NCBI RefSeq assembly: GCF_009689005.1 | Contig: NZ_AP021879.1 | Location: forward strand, 4,402,001-4,466,000 | Direction of reading: 5' to 3' | DNA length: 64,000 nt | Source of the DNA: Desulfosarcina ovata subsp. ovata | GTDB lineage: Bacteria > Desulfobacterota > Desulfobacteria > Desulfobacterales > Desulfosarcinaceae | Part shown: one piece after another, positions 43,688 through 54,051 of the stretch | How positions within the stretch are numbered: the first letter of the stretch is position 1 | How the letters are laid out: the number at the start of each line of letters is the position of its first letter | Program-made: the position numbers and the translations under genes | Notes under the pieces: generated by a model | Seen by the model: only the letters and a program-made list of their open reading frames with translations | Database searches by the model: none | Told to the model about the DNA's origin: nothing

Positions 43688-44452
43688 ATGAAAACGGCCC
43701 AATCCTATCTGTATACGGCGTGGAAAAGACTGATCGCAGCCTATCTGCTGGCGGCACTGATCGGCCTGGCAACGGGCTCCCTGCTGGTCAACGTGGGAAA
43801 CATCCCGCCCGAACGAATCTTCGAGGCTTCCACCAAGCGGCTCTCCTATGCGCTTCCCGCTTTTGATCGGGGAACCGAACACGGCATCGATATGGGTGTC
43901 CTGCTGTTTGCCTGGAATTCCCTTGGCGCCATGGTCACGATGTCCTTCATCTATACGGCCGCGCTGTTCGATCCGGACCATCGGCAAGCGTCCCCGCGCT
44001 GGCTGCGGAAAGTGTTCTGCGGAAAAACACGGATGAAACTGCTCTGCTATTTGCCGGGATGTGCGCAGATCGAGGCCGAGTCCCTGCGCCGGTTATACGT
44101 CTGGGTGATGGTTCCCCTTTTGGGGATCCTGTTGCTCGGGGTTGAAAGCGGCCTGCAGGTCTCAACGGCCACCTATATTTTCGGATCCTTCAGGACGGCC
44201 TTCCTTGCGCTGCTGCCCCACGGCCTGATTGAAATTCCGGCCTTTTCCCTGGCCGGTGCCGTGGCGTATTCGGCCCACCTTCAGATGGCCGCCAGGGCAC
44301 GCAACAACCAGATCCGGATGGTTTTCCAGCAGATGGCAACCCATCGCCGCACCTTGCCGATCAAAACAATTGCCCTCTCCGTGGTCGGCGGGTTGCTGGT
44401 TGCCGGGCTGGTTGAGGCCCATATTACGCCGTGGTTGATGCAGATGGTGTGA
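43688..44452 (+). CDS. SpoIIM/DUF95-family membrane protein
   Basis: 254 residues with about five hydrophobic segments (e.g. LIAAYLLAALIGLATGSLLV, LYVWVMVPLLGILLLGVESG, IALSVVGGLLVAGLVEAHI). The motif LPHGLIEIPAFSLAGAVAY is the SpoIIM signature. In non-sporulating bacteria such proteins are of unknown function, perhaps linked to MoxR/DUF58-type systems, none of which is nearby. Ends 4 bp before a strong hairpin shared with clpB. Confidence 0.8.
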   Translation: MKTAQSYLYTAWKRLIAAYLLAALIGLATGSLLVNVGNIPPERIFEASTKRLSYALPAFDRGTEHGIDMGVLLFAWNSLGAMVTMSFIYTAALFDPDHRQASPRWLRKVFCGKTRMKLLCYLPGCAQIEAESLRRLYVWVMVPLLGILLLGVESGLQVSTATYIFGSFRTAFLALLPHGLIEIPAFSLAGAVAYSAHLQMAARARNNQIRMVFQQMATHRRTLPIKTIALSVVGGLLVAGLVEAHITPWLMQMV

Positions 44453-44455
44453 AAA

Positions 44456-44484
44456 AAGGGGCAACCCCATGGGGGGTGCCCCTT
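44456..44484. terminator. Bidirectional terminator / REP-like hairpin
   Basis: AAGGGGCAACCCC and GGGG-GG-TGCCCCTT form a long stem with one small bulge between the convergent spoIIM-like and clpB genes. On the minus strand it is followed by TTTTTTC. The sequence belongs to the same REP-like GGGGCAACC/GGTTGCCC family as at 38 kb, so a REP may have been adopted as terminator. Confidence 0.75.
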
Positions 44485-44526
44485 CAGATGGGCCGGTTAT
44501 TTCCGTTTAAACGGATGCCGGTCCGT

Positions 44527-47109
<2,583 letters not shown>

Positions 47110-47172
47110 AATCATTTCCTCCTTGCGTTTCAAACGGGTAATAGTGGCATTTGGTCTATATTTTGCAGACGA

Positions 47173-47200
47173 AATATAAACACCGCACCAATGTTGTCAA
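47173..47200 (-). promoter_or_regulatory. Candidate clpB promoter
   Basis: On the minus strand TTGACA, 16 bases, TATATT, about 65 bp before the clpB start. Confidence 0.6.
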
Positions 47201-47403
47201 TTGTCTGAAACGCATCGATCTGATAGGCAATCTGACCATTTGACCGCTTGGGCTGGTTTTTCCTGGTACAGACATGCCGGCTGGGACTTGACGTGAAAAA
47301 GCAGTTGTGCCAAAAACATTTGTAAGAAGGACGCGGTGGGTTGCGGGAATTCCCGCCGCCGTGTGGATGAATCATCGCCAAGACCATTTGCAATGGAGTA
47401 TCA

Positions 47404-48300
47404 ATGATCGGTTTCGTGCCTGTTTCACTCAATCAGTTCGTGAAACAATATCTGCGTAACAATAAGGGTGCCGATGCCGAAAGCGTTCGTGCCGGTGTCG
47501 AGGACGCGCTTGCCGCCTGGCGCCAGGGGGTTCGGTGTGCCTGCGGAAAGCCCCTTTGGGTAGCCGGTTCGGGCGTGGCCGGTTACGGTTGCTTCAGCTG
47601 CATTACCGGATCGGCCGAGCCGGATGGGGATCCGGAGATCGATGTGGTTTGTGACGACCCCTTTTATGAATTGGATGGCCCGGAAGACCGCTTCGCCCAG
47701 GTCAGCGAAATTATCCGCAATCACCCCCGGGATTACCGGGAACGGTTGGAGGAGGTCGAGTTCGTCTGGCAGGATGACGAGTACGACCTGGAGTACGAAG
47801 AGGAGGCCAAGGAGGAGCGTAAGGCGGTTCCGGAAACGGAAAATCAGCTTCAGCTGATCCATTTTCTGGATACCGGTGGCCCGGTGTCCCGACATATCCT
47901 TGACGCTTACCTGGAAGAACGCTATACGCCAACGCCCAACCTGCCGCTGATCCGCAAGTATTTCAAGCAGGCCAATCCCCAGCTGAAAGCGATCCTGCTC
48001 AAAGGGCTGTCCATCAACCCCACGGACCTGGATCTGTTGGACGACCTGGCCTATTTCAGTGAGTTCGACAGCATGTTGGGCGAACTGATCCGGTTTTATG
48101 CCGAGGCCTGTATCCAAGAGACGGACATGGAGCGCTTTTCGCTGCTGGCCCAGGATTTTCACATGAACACCTATGACCATGGCTATGACGCGCTTCAGGA
48201 ACTGACCACGATGTTTCCCTCCGGTGCCAAGGGGGCCGTGGTCCAGCATCTTTTCGACACGGTCGACCAGTACGAGGGGCCGGAAGATGTGCCGTTCTAA
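47404..48300 (+). CDS. Uncharacterised protein with a Cys4 zinc-ribbon-like motif
   Basis: 298 residues. CACGKP (~45-50) and GYGCFSC (~61-67) make a Cys4 set that may bind zinc. An acidic low-complexity patch (EEVEFVWQDDEYDLEYEEEAKEERK) and a helical C-terminal half (~150-295) follow. ATG 47404 has TGGAG upstream. I do not recognise the family. Divergent from clpB and convergent with the aminotransferase. It is cytoplasmic (no signal or membrane segment). Confidence 0.75.
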   Translation: MIGFVPVSLNQFVKQYLRNNKGADAESVRAGVEDALAAWRQGVRCACGKPLWVAGSGVAGYGCFSCITGSAEPDGDPEIDVVCDDPFYELDGPEDRFAQVSEIIRNHPRDYRERLEEVEFVWQDDEYDLEYEEEAKEERKAVPETENQLQLIHFLDTGGPVSRHILDAYLEERYTPTPNLPLIRKYFKQANPQLKAILLKGLSINPTDLDLLDDLAYFSEFDSMLGELIRFYAEACIQETDMERFSLLAQDFHMNTYDHGYDALQELTTMFPSGAKGAVVQHLFDTVDQYEGPEDVPF

Positions 48301-48313
48301 GGGCGGGCTTATT

Positions 48314-49528
48314 TTATCCGACCCGTCGAGGCGCTTCCATCTCTAAGCGGGCCATACTGAAAACCTCCCCCAGGATGGCGGCGGCACGGTCGAGGGCGGG
48401 TTCATCGGCCATGGTGTAGTTGAGGCGCAATGTCTCCCGGCCACTCCCCGGCCGGGCGTAAAAGAAGGTGCCGGGTACGAACGCCGTGTTGCGGGCCACG
48501 GCCTGTCGGTTGACCGCCTGCATATCCATTCCCGCCGGTCCCCGCACCCACACGAACATGCCGCCTTCCGGCACGGTCCAGTTAAAATCCCCGGGAAAAT
48601 AACGTTTCATGGCGCCCAGTAGCGCCTGTTGTCGAGGACGATACAAGGCGATGATGCGGGGCAGGTGGCGTTGCAGGTGACCGCCGGTCAGGTACTCGGT
48701 GGCCAGGGCCTGATTGAAGGTGCTGGTGTGCAGGTCCACGCCTTGCTTGGCCAGTACCAGCCAGCGGCCGACCGGCTCCGGCGCCAGGCAGAACCCCATG
48801 CGCAGGCCCGGCGCAAACACCTTGGAAAGGGTCGAGAGGTAAACCACATGGTCCGGTGCCAGCGCCTTGATGGGAGCGACGGGGACGCCGTGATACCGCA
48901 GATCGCCGTAAGGATCGTCTTCCACCAGCAGGGTGTCGTAGCGCCGGATGATGTCGGCGATGGCCTGGCGCCGCTCGGCAGGCAGGGTGCGACCGGTGGG
49001 ATTCTGGAAATTGGGCACCATGTAGATGAACTTCACCGGCTGGCGGGCCAGGGCGGTTTCCAGGGCATCGGGCAGCATCCCCTGGTCATCGGTCGCGATT
49101 TCGAGATAGCGGGGTTCGTAAGGGGCGAAGGCCTGCAGGGCGCCCAGGTAGGTGGGGGCCTCCAGGGCAACATGATCACCGGGGCTGATGAGAATCTTGC
49201 CCAGTCCGTCCAGTACCCCCTGGGAGCCGCTGGCCACCAAGACCTCGTTCGGTGTTGCAGAAAGCCCTTTGCCCGCCAGATAGTGGGTCAGGGCCTCGCG
49301 CAGGGGCGGGAATCCCTCGGTCAGGTCATACTGGAAGGCCGCCGGACCATATTGGGCGATGGTTCGCTCGGTGATTTCCTGCATCATGTCCATGGGAAAA
49401 CTCTCCGGCGCGGGAATGCCGCCGGCCAGGGAGATCATTCCCGGACGGGAGACCACCTTGAGGATTTCACGGATGGCGCTGGCGCCCATGTTGCGGGTAC
49501 GCCGGGCCAGAATGGTTTCAGTGGGCAT
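48314..49528 (-). CDS. PLP-dependent aminotransferase (class I, LysN/2-aminoadipate type)
   Basis: 404 residues from the ATG at 49528 (AAGGAG upstream). Motifs: GGIPAPESFP (substrate/PLP loop start), VASGSQGVLDGLGKILISPGD, VPNFQNPTGRTL (Asn-Pro), VEDDPYGDLRY (Asp-x-x-Tyr) and STLSKVFAPGLRMG with the PLP-binding Lys. It is the fold type of 2-aminoadipate/aromatic aminotransferases, without a GntR N-domain. Likely transaminates an aromatic or branched amino acid; substrate not certain. A heptamer repeat array lies just upstream. Confidence 0.92.
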   Translation of the reverse strand: MPTETILARRTRNMGASAIREILKVVSRPGMISLAGGIPAPESFPMDMMQEITERTIAQYGPAAFQYDLTEGFPPLREALTHYLAGKGLSATPNEVLVASGSQGVLDGLGKILISPGDHVALEAPTYLGALQAFAPYEPRYLEIATDDQGMLPDALETALARQPVKFIYMVPNFQNPTGRTLPAERRQAIADIIRRYDTLLVEDDPYGDLRYHGVPVAPIKALAPDHVVYLSTLSKVFAPGLRMGFCLAPEPVGRWLVLAKQGVDLHTSTFNQALATEYLTGGHLQRHLPRIIALYRPRQQALLGAMKRYFPGDFNWTVPEGGMFVWVRGPAGMDMQAVNRQAVARNTAFVPGTFFYARPGSGRETLRLNYTMADEPALDRAAAILGEVFSMARLEMEAPRRVG

Positions 49529-49573
49529 GTTGATTTTTCTCCTTGGATCAATAAGGACCGGTTGGTATTTTTT

Positions 49574-49639
49574 CACAACTCACAACTCACAACTCACAAC
49601 TCACAACTCACAACTCACAACTCACAACTCACAACTCAC
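49574..49639. repeat. Heptanucleotide tandem repeat, (CACAACT)9 plus 3 bases
   Basis: Nine exact copies of CACAACT and a final CAC between the aminotransferase promoter side and the stop of the TetR gene. It ends 4 bp before the TetR stop, so a change in copy number would alter spacing in the aminotransferase upstream region but not a protein. Exact copies imply recent slippage. Confidence 0.95.
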
Positions 49640-49642
49640 GGG

Positions 49643-50239
49643 CTATTTGCGCAGTTGCCTGATGTAAAAACGCAGTTGATGATTGGCCTGGTTCAGAATA
49701 TTGCCTTCACGGGTGGACATGTACACGGTGGCGGCACCATTTAACGTGATGATGATGAAATCGGCGATGGCACGATAATCCAGGTCGGGTTTGAGCAGGC
49801 CCGCAGCCTCGGCCTCGGCCAGCCAAGCCTGCAAGCGTTTGGAAAAGCGCACAAATCCTTTCAGGATATGCCGGCACATGGTGTCGGACTGGCCGGAGAG
49901 TTCTACCAGCATGTTGACGAAAAAACAGCCTCCGTCGAAAATTTCCTTGCCCAGATAATCCAGCAACACATTCTGGATGGTTTTCTCAATACGTTCCAAC
50001 GGATCGGCGATGGCGCGAACATCCGTAAAGACCTCGGATCGCCAGGCCTCAACGGCATCGTTGTAAACCGCCCTCCAGACCTCCTCCTTGCTTCTGAAGT
50101 GGCAGTAAAGGCCACCTTTGGTCAGTCCGGTGGCCTGCAGGATATCGCTCACGGAGGTGTTGTAATAGCCTTTGACCGAAAAGAGCTGAAGGGCTTTTTC
50201 AATGATGTTGCGACGGGTCAATTCCCCTTTGGTGGACAT
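49643..50239 (-). CDS. TetR/AcrR-family transcriptional regulator
   Basis: 198 residues from the ATG at 50239. The N-terminal HTH is NIIEKALQLFSVKGYYNTSVSDILQATGLTKGGLYCHFRSKEEV, the typical TetR form; the C-terminal ligand domain is helical (ERIEKTIQNVLLDYLGKEIF). It probably represses itself and/or the neighbouring aminotransferase or small membrane protein. Ligand unknown. Confidence 0.92.
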   Translation of the reverse strand: MSTKGELTRRNIIEKALQLFSVKGYYNTSVSDILQATGLTKGGLYCHFRSKEEVWRAVYNDAVEAWRSEVFTDVRAIADPLERIEKTIQNVLLDYLGKEIFDGGCFFVNMLVELSGQSDTMCRHILKGFVRFSKRLQAWLAEAEAAGLLKPDLDYRAIADFIIITLNGAATVYMSTREGNILNQANHQLRFYIRQLRK

Positions 50240-50319
50240 GCTGTGCTCCCGTTTTAAAACCAACCGGTCTTTCTTTATTGTGCCTGCCGCCAAATGTCAA
50301 GTCATAAAAAATAGCACAG

Positions 50320-50520
50320 CTACCGGGTAAGGGCAAATCGGAAGAATGGCGCCATCTGCTGCTGATGGGGCTTGCGGAGACCGGAAATCAGACGACGAAA
50401 AAGACGGACCATCAGATGGACGAAGAACGCGATCGATTCCAATGTGATGAAGCAAAGGACAAAAAGGACCAGAAAAACCACCAGCCCGACGCCCGATACA
50501 ACCAAGACGATGTCGACCAT
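50320..50520 (-). CDS. Small membrane protein, 66 residues
   Basis: From the ATG at 50520, preceded by AAGGAGAT: one long hydrophobic stretch (MVDIVLVVSGVGLVVFLVLF, then VLCFITLESIAFFV) and a basic tail (RLFRRLISGLRKPHQQQ). One or two transmembrane helices with the positive end inside. No family recognised. It is upstream of the TetR gene in the same direction (80 bp gap). Confidence 0.6.
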   Translation of the reverse strand: MVDIVLVVSGVGLVVFLVLFVLCFITLESIAFFVHLMVRLFRRLISGLRKPHQQQMAPFFRFALTR

Positions 50521-50667
50521 TCGTATCTCCTTGTTTGACTCGACACCCAACCGATGATATCCGGGTTGATATTCCGACGGACAGGACGTGAACCGCGGGG
50601 GGACGCCAGGCGAGGGTTTCCGTTCCGGCATGGGCGGTCAGGCCGCAGAAGACAAAGGGATGCGACG

Positions 50668-51186
50668 ATGCAGGACGCAAGGAGACAATTTCGTGAAGCG
50701 GTTGGCCGGGTTGCCCGGGGGTGGCTGACGGACGGTTTGCCGTCAAGGCAGGGCCTCGATCAGGCCGCGGAAGAACTGGACCGGTTGCGTCATCAGCTGG
50801 CCGTTAATGGCCTCTGGCCTCACCCGCCGACCATGGTTACCGCCACCCTGGACGATGGCCTGGGCCAGGGGCTGGCCATCATCGAAAAATATGCTGCGCT
50901 TATCGGGATGCAATTGTTTCCCCTGGGACTGATGCAGTCGCCCGAGGCCGTCATCGATGCCTGCAGCCGCCACCAGCCGGATTATCTGGGCATGACCATC
51001 CTCCAGTACGATACCGAAGACGATTTGAATCGCATTGCCAGGCACCTGCCGGCCAAAACCCGCATTGTTGCCGGCGGGCCCGTGTTCAACGGTGATCCCG
51101 ATTTTTCCGAACGGACCGGCGTTCACTATGCGGCCAAAAATGTGGCTGCCTTTCTGACATTCATGCTGGCCGCCGAACATGGATAG
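50668..51186 (+). CDS. Cobalamin (B12)-binding-like domain protein
   Basis: 172 residues from the ATG at 50668. About 75 helical residues (QAAEELDRLRHQLAVNGLW), then VTATLDDGLGQGLAIIEKYAALIGMQLFPLGLMQSPEAVID, and DYLGMTILQYDTEDD with RIVAGGPVFNG, a flavodoxin-like fold as in B12-binding modules. The diagnostic DxHxxG motif is not clear, so cobalamin binding is uncertain. It may be a sensor or methyltransferase accessory. The next gene follows directly. Confidence 0.55.
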   Translation: MQDARRQFREAVGRVARGWLTDGLPSRQGLDQAAEELDRLRHQLAVNGLWPHPPTMVTATLDDGLGQGLAIIEKYAALIGMQLFPLGLMQSPEAVIDACSRHQPDYLGMTILQYDTEDDLNRIARHLPAKTRIVAGGPVFNGDPDFSERTGVHYAAKNVAAFLTFMLAAEHG

Positions 51187-51239
51187 GGGTGCGAGCCCGC
51201 TATACGGAATCCGGCCTTAACCTTTTTCTGCGGTGCGAT

Positions 51240-52142
51240 ATGACATTCTTGTCCGGGAGCTTCATTGTTCTTCTCACCGTAATTTTCGGTGGCAACGCCG
51301 TGGCCATCAAGCTGACCCTGACGGGCATGGGGCCGCTGACGACGGCCGGTCTCCGTTTTGCACTGGCGGCCATCGCCATCGCCCTTTGGGCTTTGGCCAC
51401 CGGCCGCTCTTTTCGCATCCGGCCGGGACAGAGTTTTCAGCTGATTATCGTTTCATCGGGTTTTACCCTCCAGCTTTGCCTGTTTTACCTGGGGCTCGAC
51501 CGGACATTCGCCTCGCGGGGCATTCTGATTTCCAACCTGCTGCCCTTTTTTGTCCTGTTTCTGTCTCACCGATTCATTCCCGATGAGAAGATCACCTGGC
51601 AGAAGATGGCGGGAATCGGTATGGGGTTCTGCGGCGTGGCATTCATGTTTCTGGGCCATACCGGTGCCTATGGCGCCTTTCACAGTGGTGATCCCATTGT
51701 GCTGGCGGCCGTGATCGTCTGGTCGTGCAATGTGGTCTACACCAAACGGATCATCAGTGCGTATGCTCCGTTTCATCTGGTGCTCTATCCCATGATGGTT
51801 TCCGTTCCGGTTTTTCTTTGCGCCGGAGTATTGTCCGGCGAAATGATGGTTTTCGATCTGAACGCCACCGTGCTCGGCGCATATGCGTATCAGAGCCTGA
51901 TCAGCGCCGCCTTCGGTTTTGTGGCCTGGAGCACCATGCTCCAGCGATACGGAGCGTCGACGCTGCATAGTTTTGTTTTTATCATGCCCATTGCGGGTGT
52001 GGTTTTCAGTGCCCTGATTCTGCAGGAACCGATTACCCCCAATATCGTCGTGGCCCTGATATTGATTGCCGGCGGGATTTTAATGGTTCAACGGAGCCCC
52101 AAAAAGGCCGTTTTCAGTTTTTCGTTGACCCGCGGCATATGA
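51240..52142 (+). CDS. EamA/DMT-superfamily transporter
   Basis: About 300 residues with ten predicted membrane helices and two EamA halves (GGNAVAIKLTLTGMGPLTTAGLRFALAAIAIALWALA; FGFVAWSTMLQRYGASTLHSFVFIMPIAGVVFSALILQEP). Exporter of small metabolites or amino acids; substrate unknown. I choose the ATG at 51240 where the first helix begins; a GTG at 51189 with GGATAGGG in front is possible and would give 17 more residues. Confidence 0.88.
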   Translation: MTFLSGSFIVLLTVIFGGNAVAIKLTLTGMGPLTTAGLRFALAAIAIALWALATGRSFRIRPGQSFQLIIVSSGFTLQLCLFYLGLDRTFASRGILISNLLPFFVLFLSHRFIPDEKITWQKMAGIGMGFCGVAFMFLGHTGAYGAFHSGDPIVLAAVIVWSCNVVYTKRIISAYAPFHLVLYPMMVSVPVFLCAGVLSGEMMVFDLNATVLGAYAYQSLISAAFGFVAWSTMLQRYGASTLHSFVFIMPIAGVVFSALILQEPITPNIVVALILIAGGILMVQRSPKKAVFSFSLTRGI

Positions 52143-52155
52143 TTGCGTGAACAGA

Positions 52156-52187
52156 AGGCGATTTCTGTCAAAGCATATACCCGCCTG
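52156..52187. repeat. Dispersed 32-bp repeat, copy 2
   Basis: 30 of 32 bases equal those at 14465-14496. It begins 13 bp after the EamA stop. Next to it (52215-52255) is an imperfect palindrome (GGGCTTTTCCACACATAG with CTATGCGTAAAAAGGCCC), so the unit may be a longer composite element. Confidence 0.6.
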
Positions 52188-52275
52188 CTTGTCTTTTCAT
52201 CCGTCTTCTACGTTGGGCTTTTCCACACATAGCCCCACTATGCGTAAAAAGGCCCGCCTTGAATACGAATGAAAA

Positions 52276-52545
52276 TCATGCGCATCCTGGTATCTTCTTT
52301 TCCGCCAATCGCCTAATGATGCATATCCCTGGCGAGACGAGCATATTTGAATAGTATAGGAATTTCCATTTTTTACTCGCCCTAAACATCCGGCCCACAT
52401 AGGCCGGGCTCTGGCGGTCAAGGGCCACCTGGGTTTTCGGCCGGTTACGGTAACACCCATCTTCCTTGTTCACCAGATTCAAAGCCGCCAGGCCGTCAAG
52501 TAGAAACCGTGTACTTGTCGGATGGGTGCCCAACTCGGCGGCCAC
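52276..52545 (-). pseudogene. O-methyltransferase dimerisation-domain remnant
   Basis: The frame reads AAELGTHPTSTRFLLDGLAALNLVNKEDGCYRN, the winged-helix dimerisation domain of class I O-methyltransferases, then PAYVGRMFR. After that the match is lost; the SAM-binding domain is absent. 3' and 5' ends are both cut. Confidence 0.7.
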
Positions 52546-52841
52546 TGATCACCGATGCGATTGGGAAATACTTCACCGGAAAACCATCAAAACCGATACC
52601 GGTGGAGTTCCTTTGCATCTCGACGCTCCAGTCATAACGGTTTCACCGGCTGTCGCTTTCGAGGATGCTGACTTTCGCGACCGGTTTCGACGAACGCATG
52701 CACGCGCCATGGACCGTCGTCGGCGCTGCCAGCAAAAAAAGGCGCATCCGACAGCCGTGCGATACGGTGCCTTGCGCCTTCACTCTCTTCGCGATCAGAA
52801 GTCCGAAGATCGAAAGGTCTATCTCAATTCATTAGAAGTAA
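52546..52841. other. Region without a supported gene
   Basis: Open frames exist on the plus strand but their composition does not look coding and no ribosome site or family match is seen. Probably debris between the methyltransferase remnant and the next gene. Confidence 0.5.
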
Positions 52842-53276
52842 CTAATCAATGCGTTCAAGCAATTCACACGACGGGGGATTATTGTCAAGGACTTTCTGTG
52901 GATTTTGTTTCTCCGGGATGACCCGGGCGTTGCAGCGGCATTGGGCACAATCGCCATTGCACTGGCAGGGGTGGCGCTGGCGGGCCGCGACCACCAGACT
53001 GCCCTCGGGCGCAAGTGCATGGCCGTTCTCACCCTTGAACAGGAGTCGGTGGGCAGGCACGCGGCTCAGGTAAAATTTGCATTGAAACGTATTGCAGCCA
53101 AAGGGGCATAGGTTTCGCAGGCGCCCCGTATCAATATGAACCTGCCCTTGGCCGTCGTATTGCTGGTCGAGAAGATGAATCAGCTCCCAGGCCGAACTGC
53201 CGTCGAAATCGCCCACCGGCGCCACGTGCAGATTACCGTTTTCCCGTTTGCATGTGATTTGAAAATTCATGCTCAT
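52842..53276 (-). CDS. Uncharacterised STAS-like protein with a Cys-rich C-terminus
   Basis: 144 residues, AAGGAGG before the ATG at 53276. The first ~100 residues (NLHVAPVGDFDGSSAWELIHLLDQQYDGQGQVHIDTGRLRNLCPFG) resemble a STAS/anti-anti-sigma-type fold. The tail has RHPCQCNGDCAQCRCNARV, a possible metal-binding cluster. It follows the helical gene at 53290-53583 by about 13 bp, so the two form an operon. Function unknown. Confidence 0.6.
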   Translation of the reverse strand: MSMNFQITCKRENGNLHVAPVGDFDGSSAWELIHLLDQQYDGQGQVHIDTGRLRNLCPFGCNTFQCKFYLSRVPAHRLLFKGENGHALAPEGSLVVAARQRHPCQCNGDCAQCRCNARVIPEKQNPQKVLDNNPPSCELLERID

Positions 53277-53289
53277 GTGGATTTCCTCC

Positions 53290-53583
53290 TTACTCCACGT
53301 TGACGAGGACCTGTGTCAGTCGCTTGCGAAGCATCTCCAATTGCTTGGACTTGAATGCCTTTCTTGTATCCTCCAATGTGTCAACGGCGTCTTTGATCGC
53401 TTTTTTCAATGCCAATTCACGTGCCTTCGACGGGCAACCGTCAAGAAAAGGCTTCAGATCCTGTATCTCGACCTGGTTGGCCATAATCGAACTGATGAGA
53501 ACACAGTGCCGGTCGATCCCCTGCTGCAAATCCTTGATGCTGGAATTCAGGGCACGTGCAAGGGCATTTTTGTCCGCAGCCAC
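53290..53583 (-). CDS. Uncharacterised small helical protein
   Basis: 97 residues from a GTG at 53583 with AAAGGAGG upstream. Almost wholly alpha-helical, rich in Lys/Leu/Ala (LALKKAIKDAVDTLEDTRKAFKSKQLEMLRKRL), one Cys pair far apart. No family recognised. Coupled by position to the STAS-like gene, suggesting the two proteins bind each other, for instance as a regulator/partner pair. Confidence 0.6.
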   Translation of the reverse strand: MAADKNALARALNSSIKDLQQGIDRHCVLISSIMANQVEIQDLKPFLDGCPSKARELALKKAIKDAVDTLEDTRKAFKSKQLEMLRKRLTQVLVNVE

Positions 53584-53804
53584 TATTCTATCCTCCTTTC
53601 CTAATCCTTTACGGCGATATGAATACGCGAATGGTGCAAGGTAGCTCTTATGTAATTAGTATATTCTATCTTGACGAGACATCTCAATTTCACATCGGCG
53701 CTTGGATGTCAAGATCTTTTTGATTGCAGCAGCGCCCGATGCCATCGTCATGACGGGTGCTTCCATCGCCGTGCAACAACATTGTTTTAACGTTTATGGT
53801 TTAT

Positions 53805-54026
53805 TCAATACTCCTCAAAGCTGTTGCGGCCCCTTTTTTGGGCCGGAACCAAAACGGAATCACAGGATTCGAGAACTGCCGATTTGTCGTAGGTATTGAT
53901 AATGGCCCTGCAATCGACACAGTACTTGCGCGGCATGCCGCGTCCGGTCCACACCATATAGATGGTGAAGGTTTTCCGGCATCTCGGGCAGATGCAGCGC
54001 ACAAACCGTTTGCTCTTAAGCGTCAT
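53805..54026 (-). CDS. Small zinc-finger-like protein
   Basis: 73 residues. Two Cys pairs, CICPRC (~11-16) and YCVDC (~35-39), with basic residues between them, as in small zinc ribbons. No strong ribosome site before the ATG at 54026; the gene begins 25 bp after the transposase stop, so it may be the third gene of that insertion sequence. Assignment as coding is tentative. Confidence 0.45.
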   Translation of the reverse strand: MTLKSKRFVRCICPRCRKTFTIYMVWTGRGMPRKYCVDCRAIINTYDKSAVLESCDSVLVPAQKRGRNSFEEY

Positions 54027-54051
54027 TTTGCGGTTGGATTTTCCATTATTT

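Noticed and set aside
49574..49639. CRISPR or origin iterons
   Set aside because: A plain 7-bp microsatellite-like tandem repeat without spacers or replication genes.
52466..52921. 151-codon plus-strand frame
   Set aside because: Runs antisense through the methyltransferase remnant and into the STAS-like gene; composition not coding-like.
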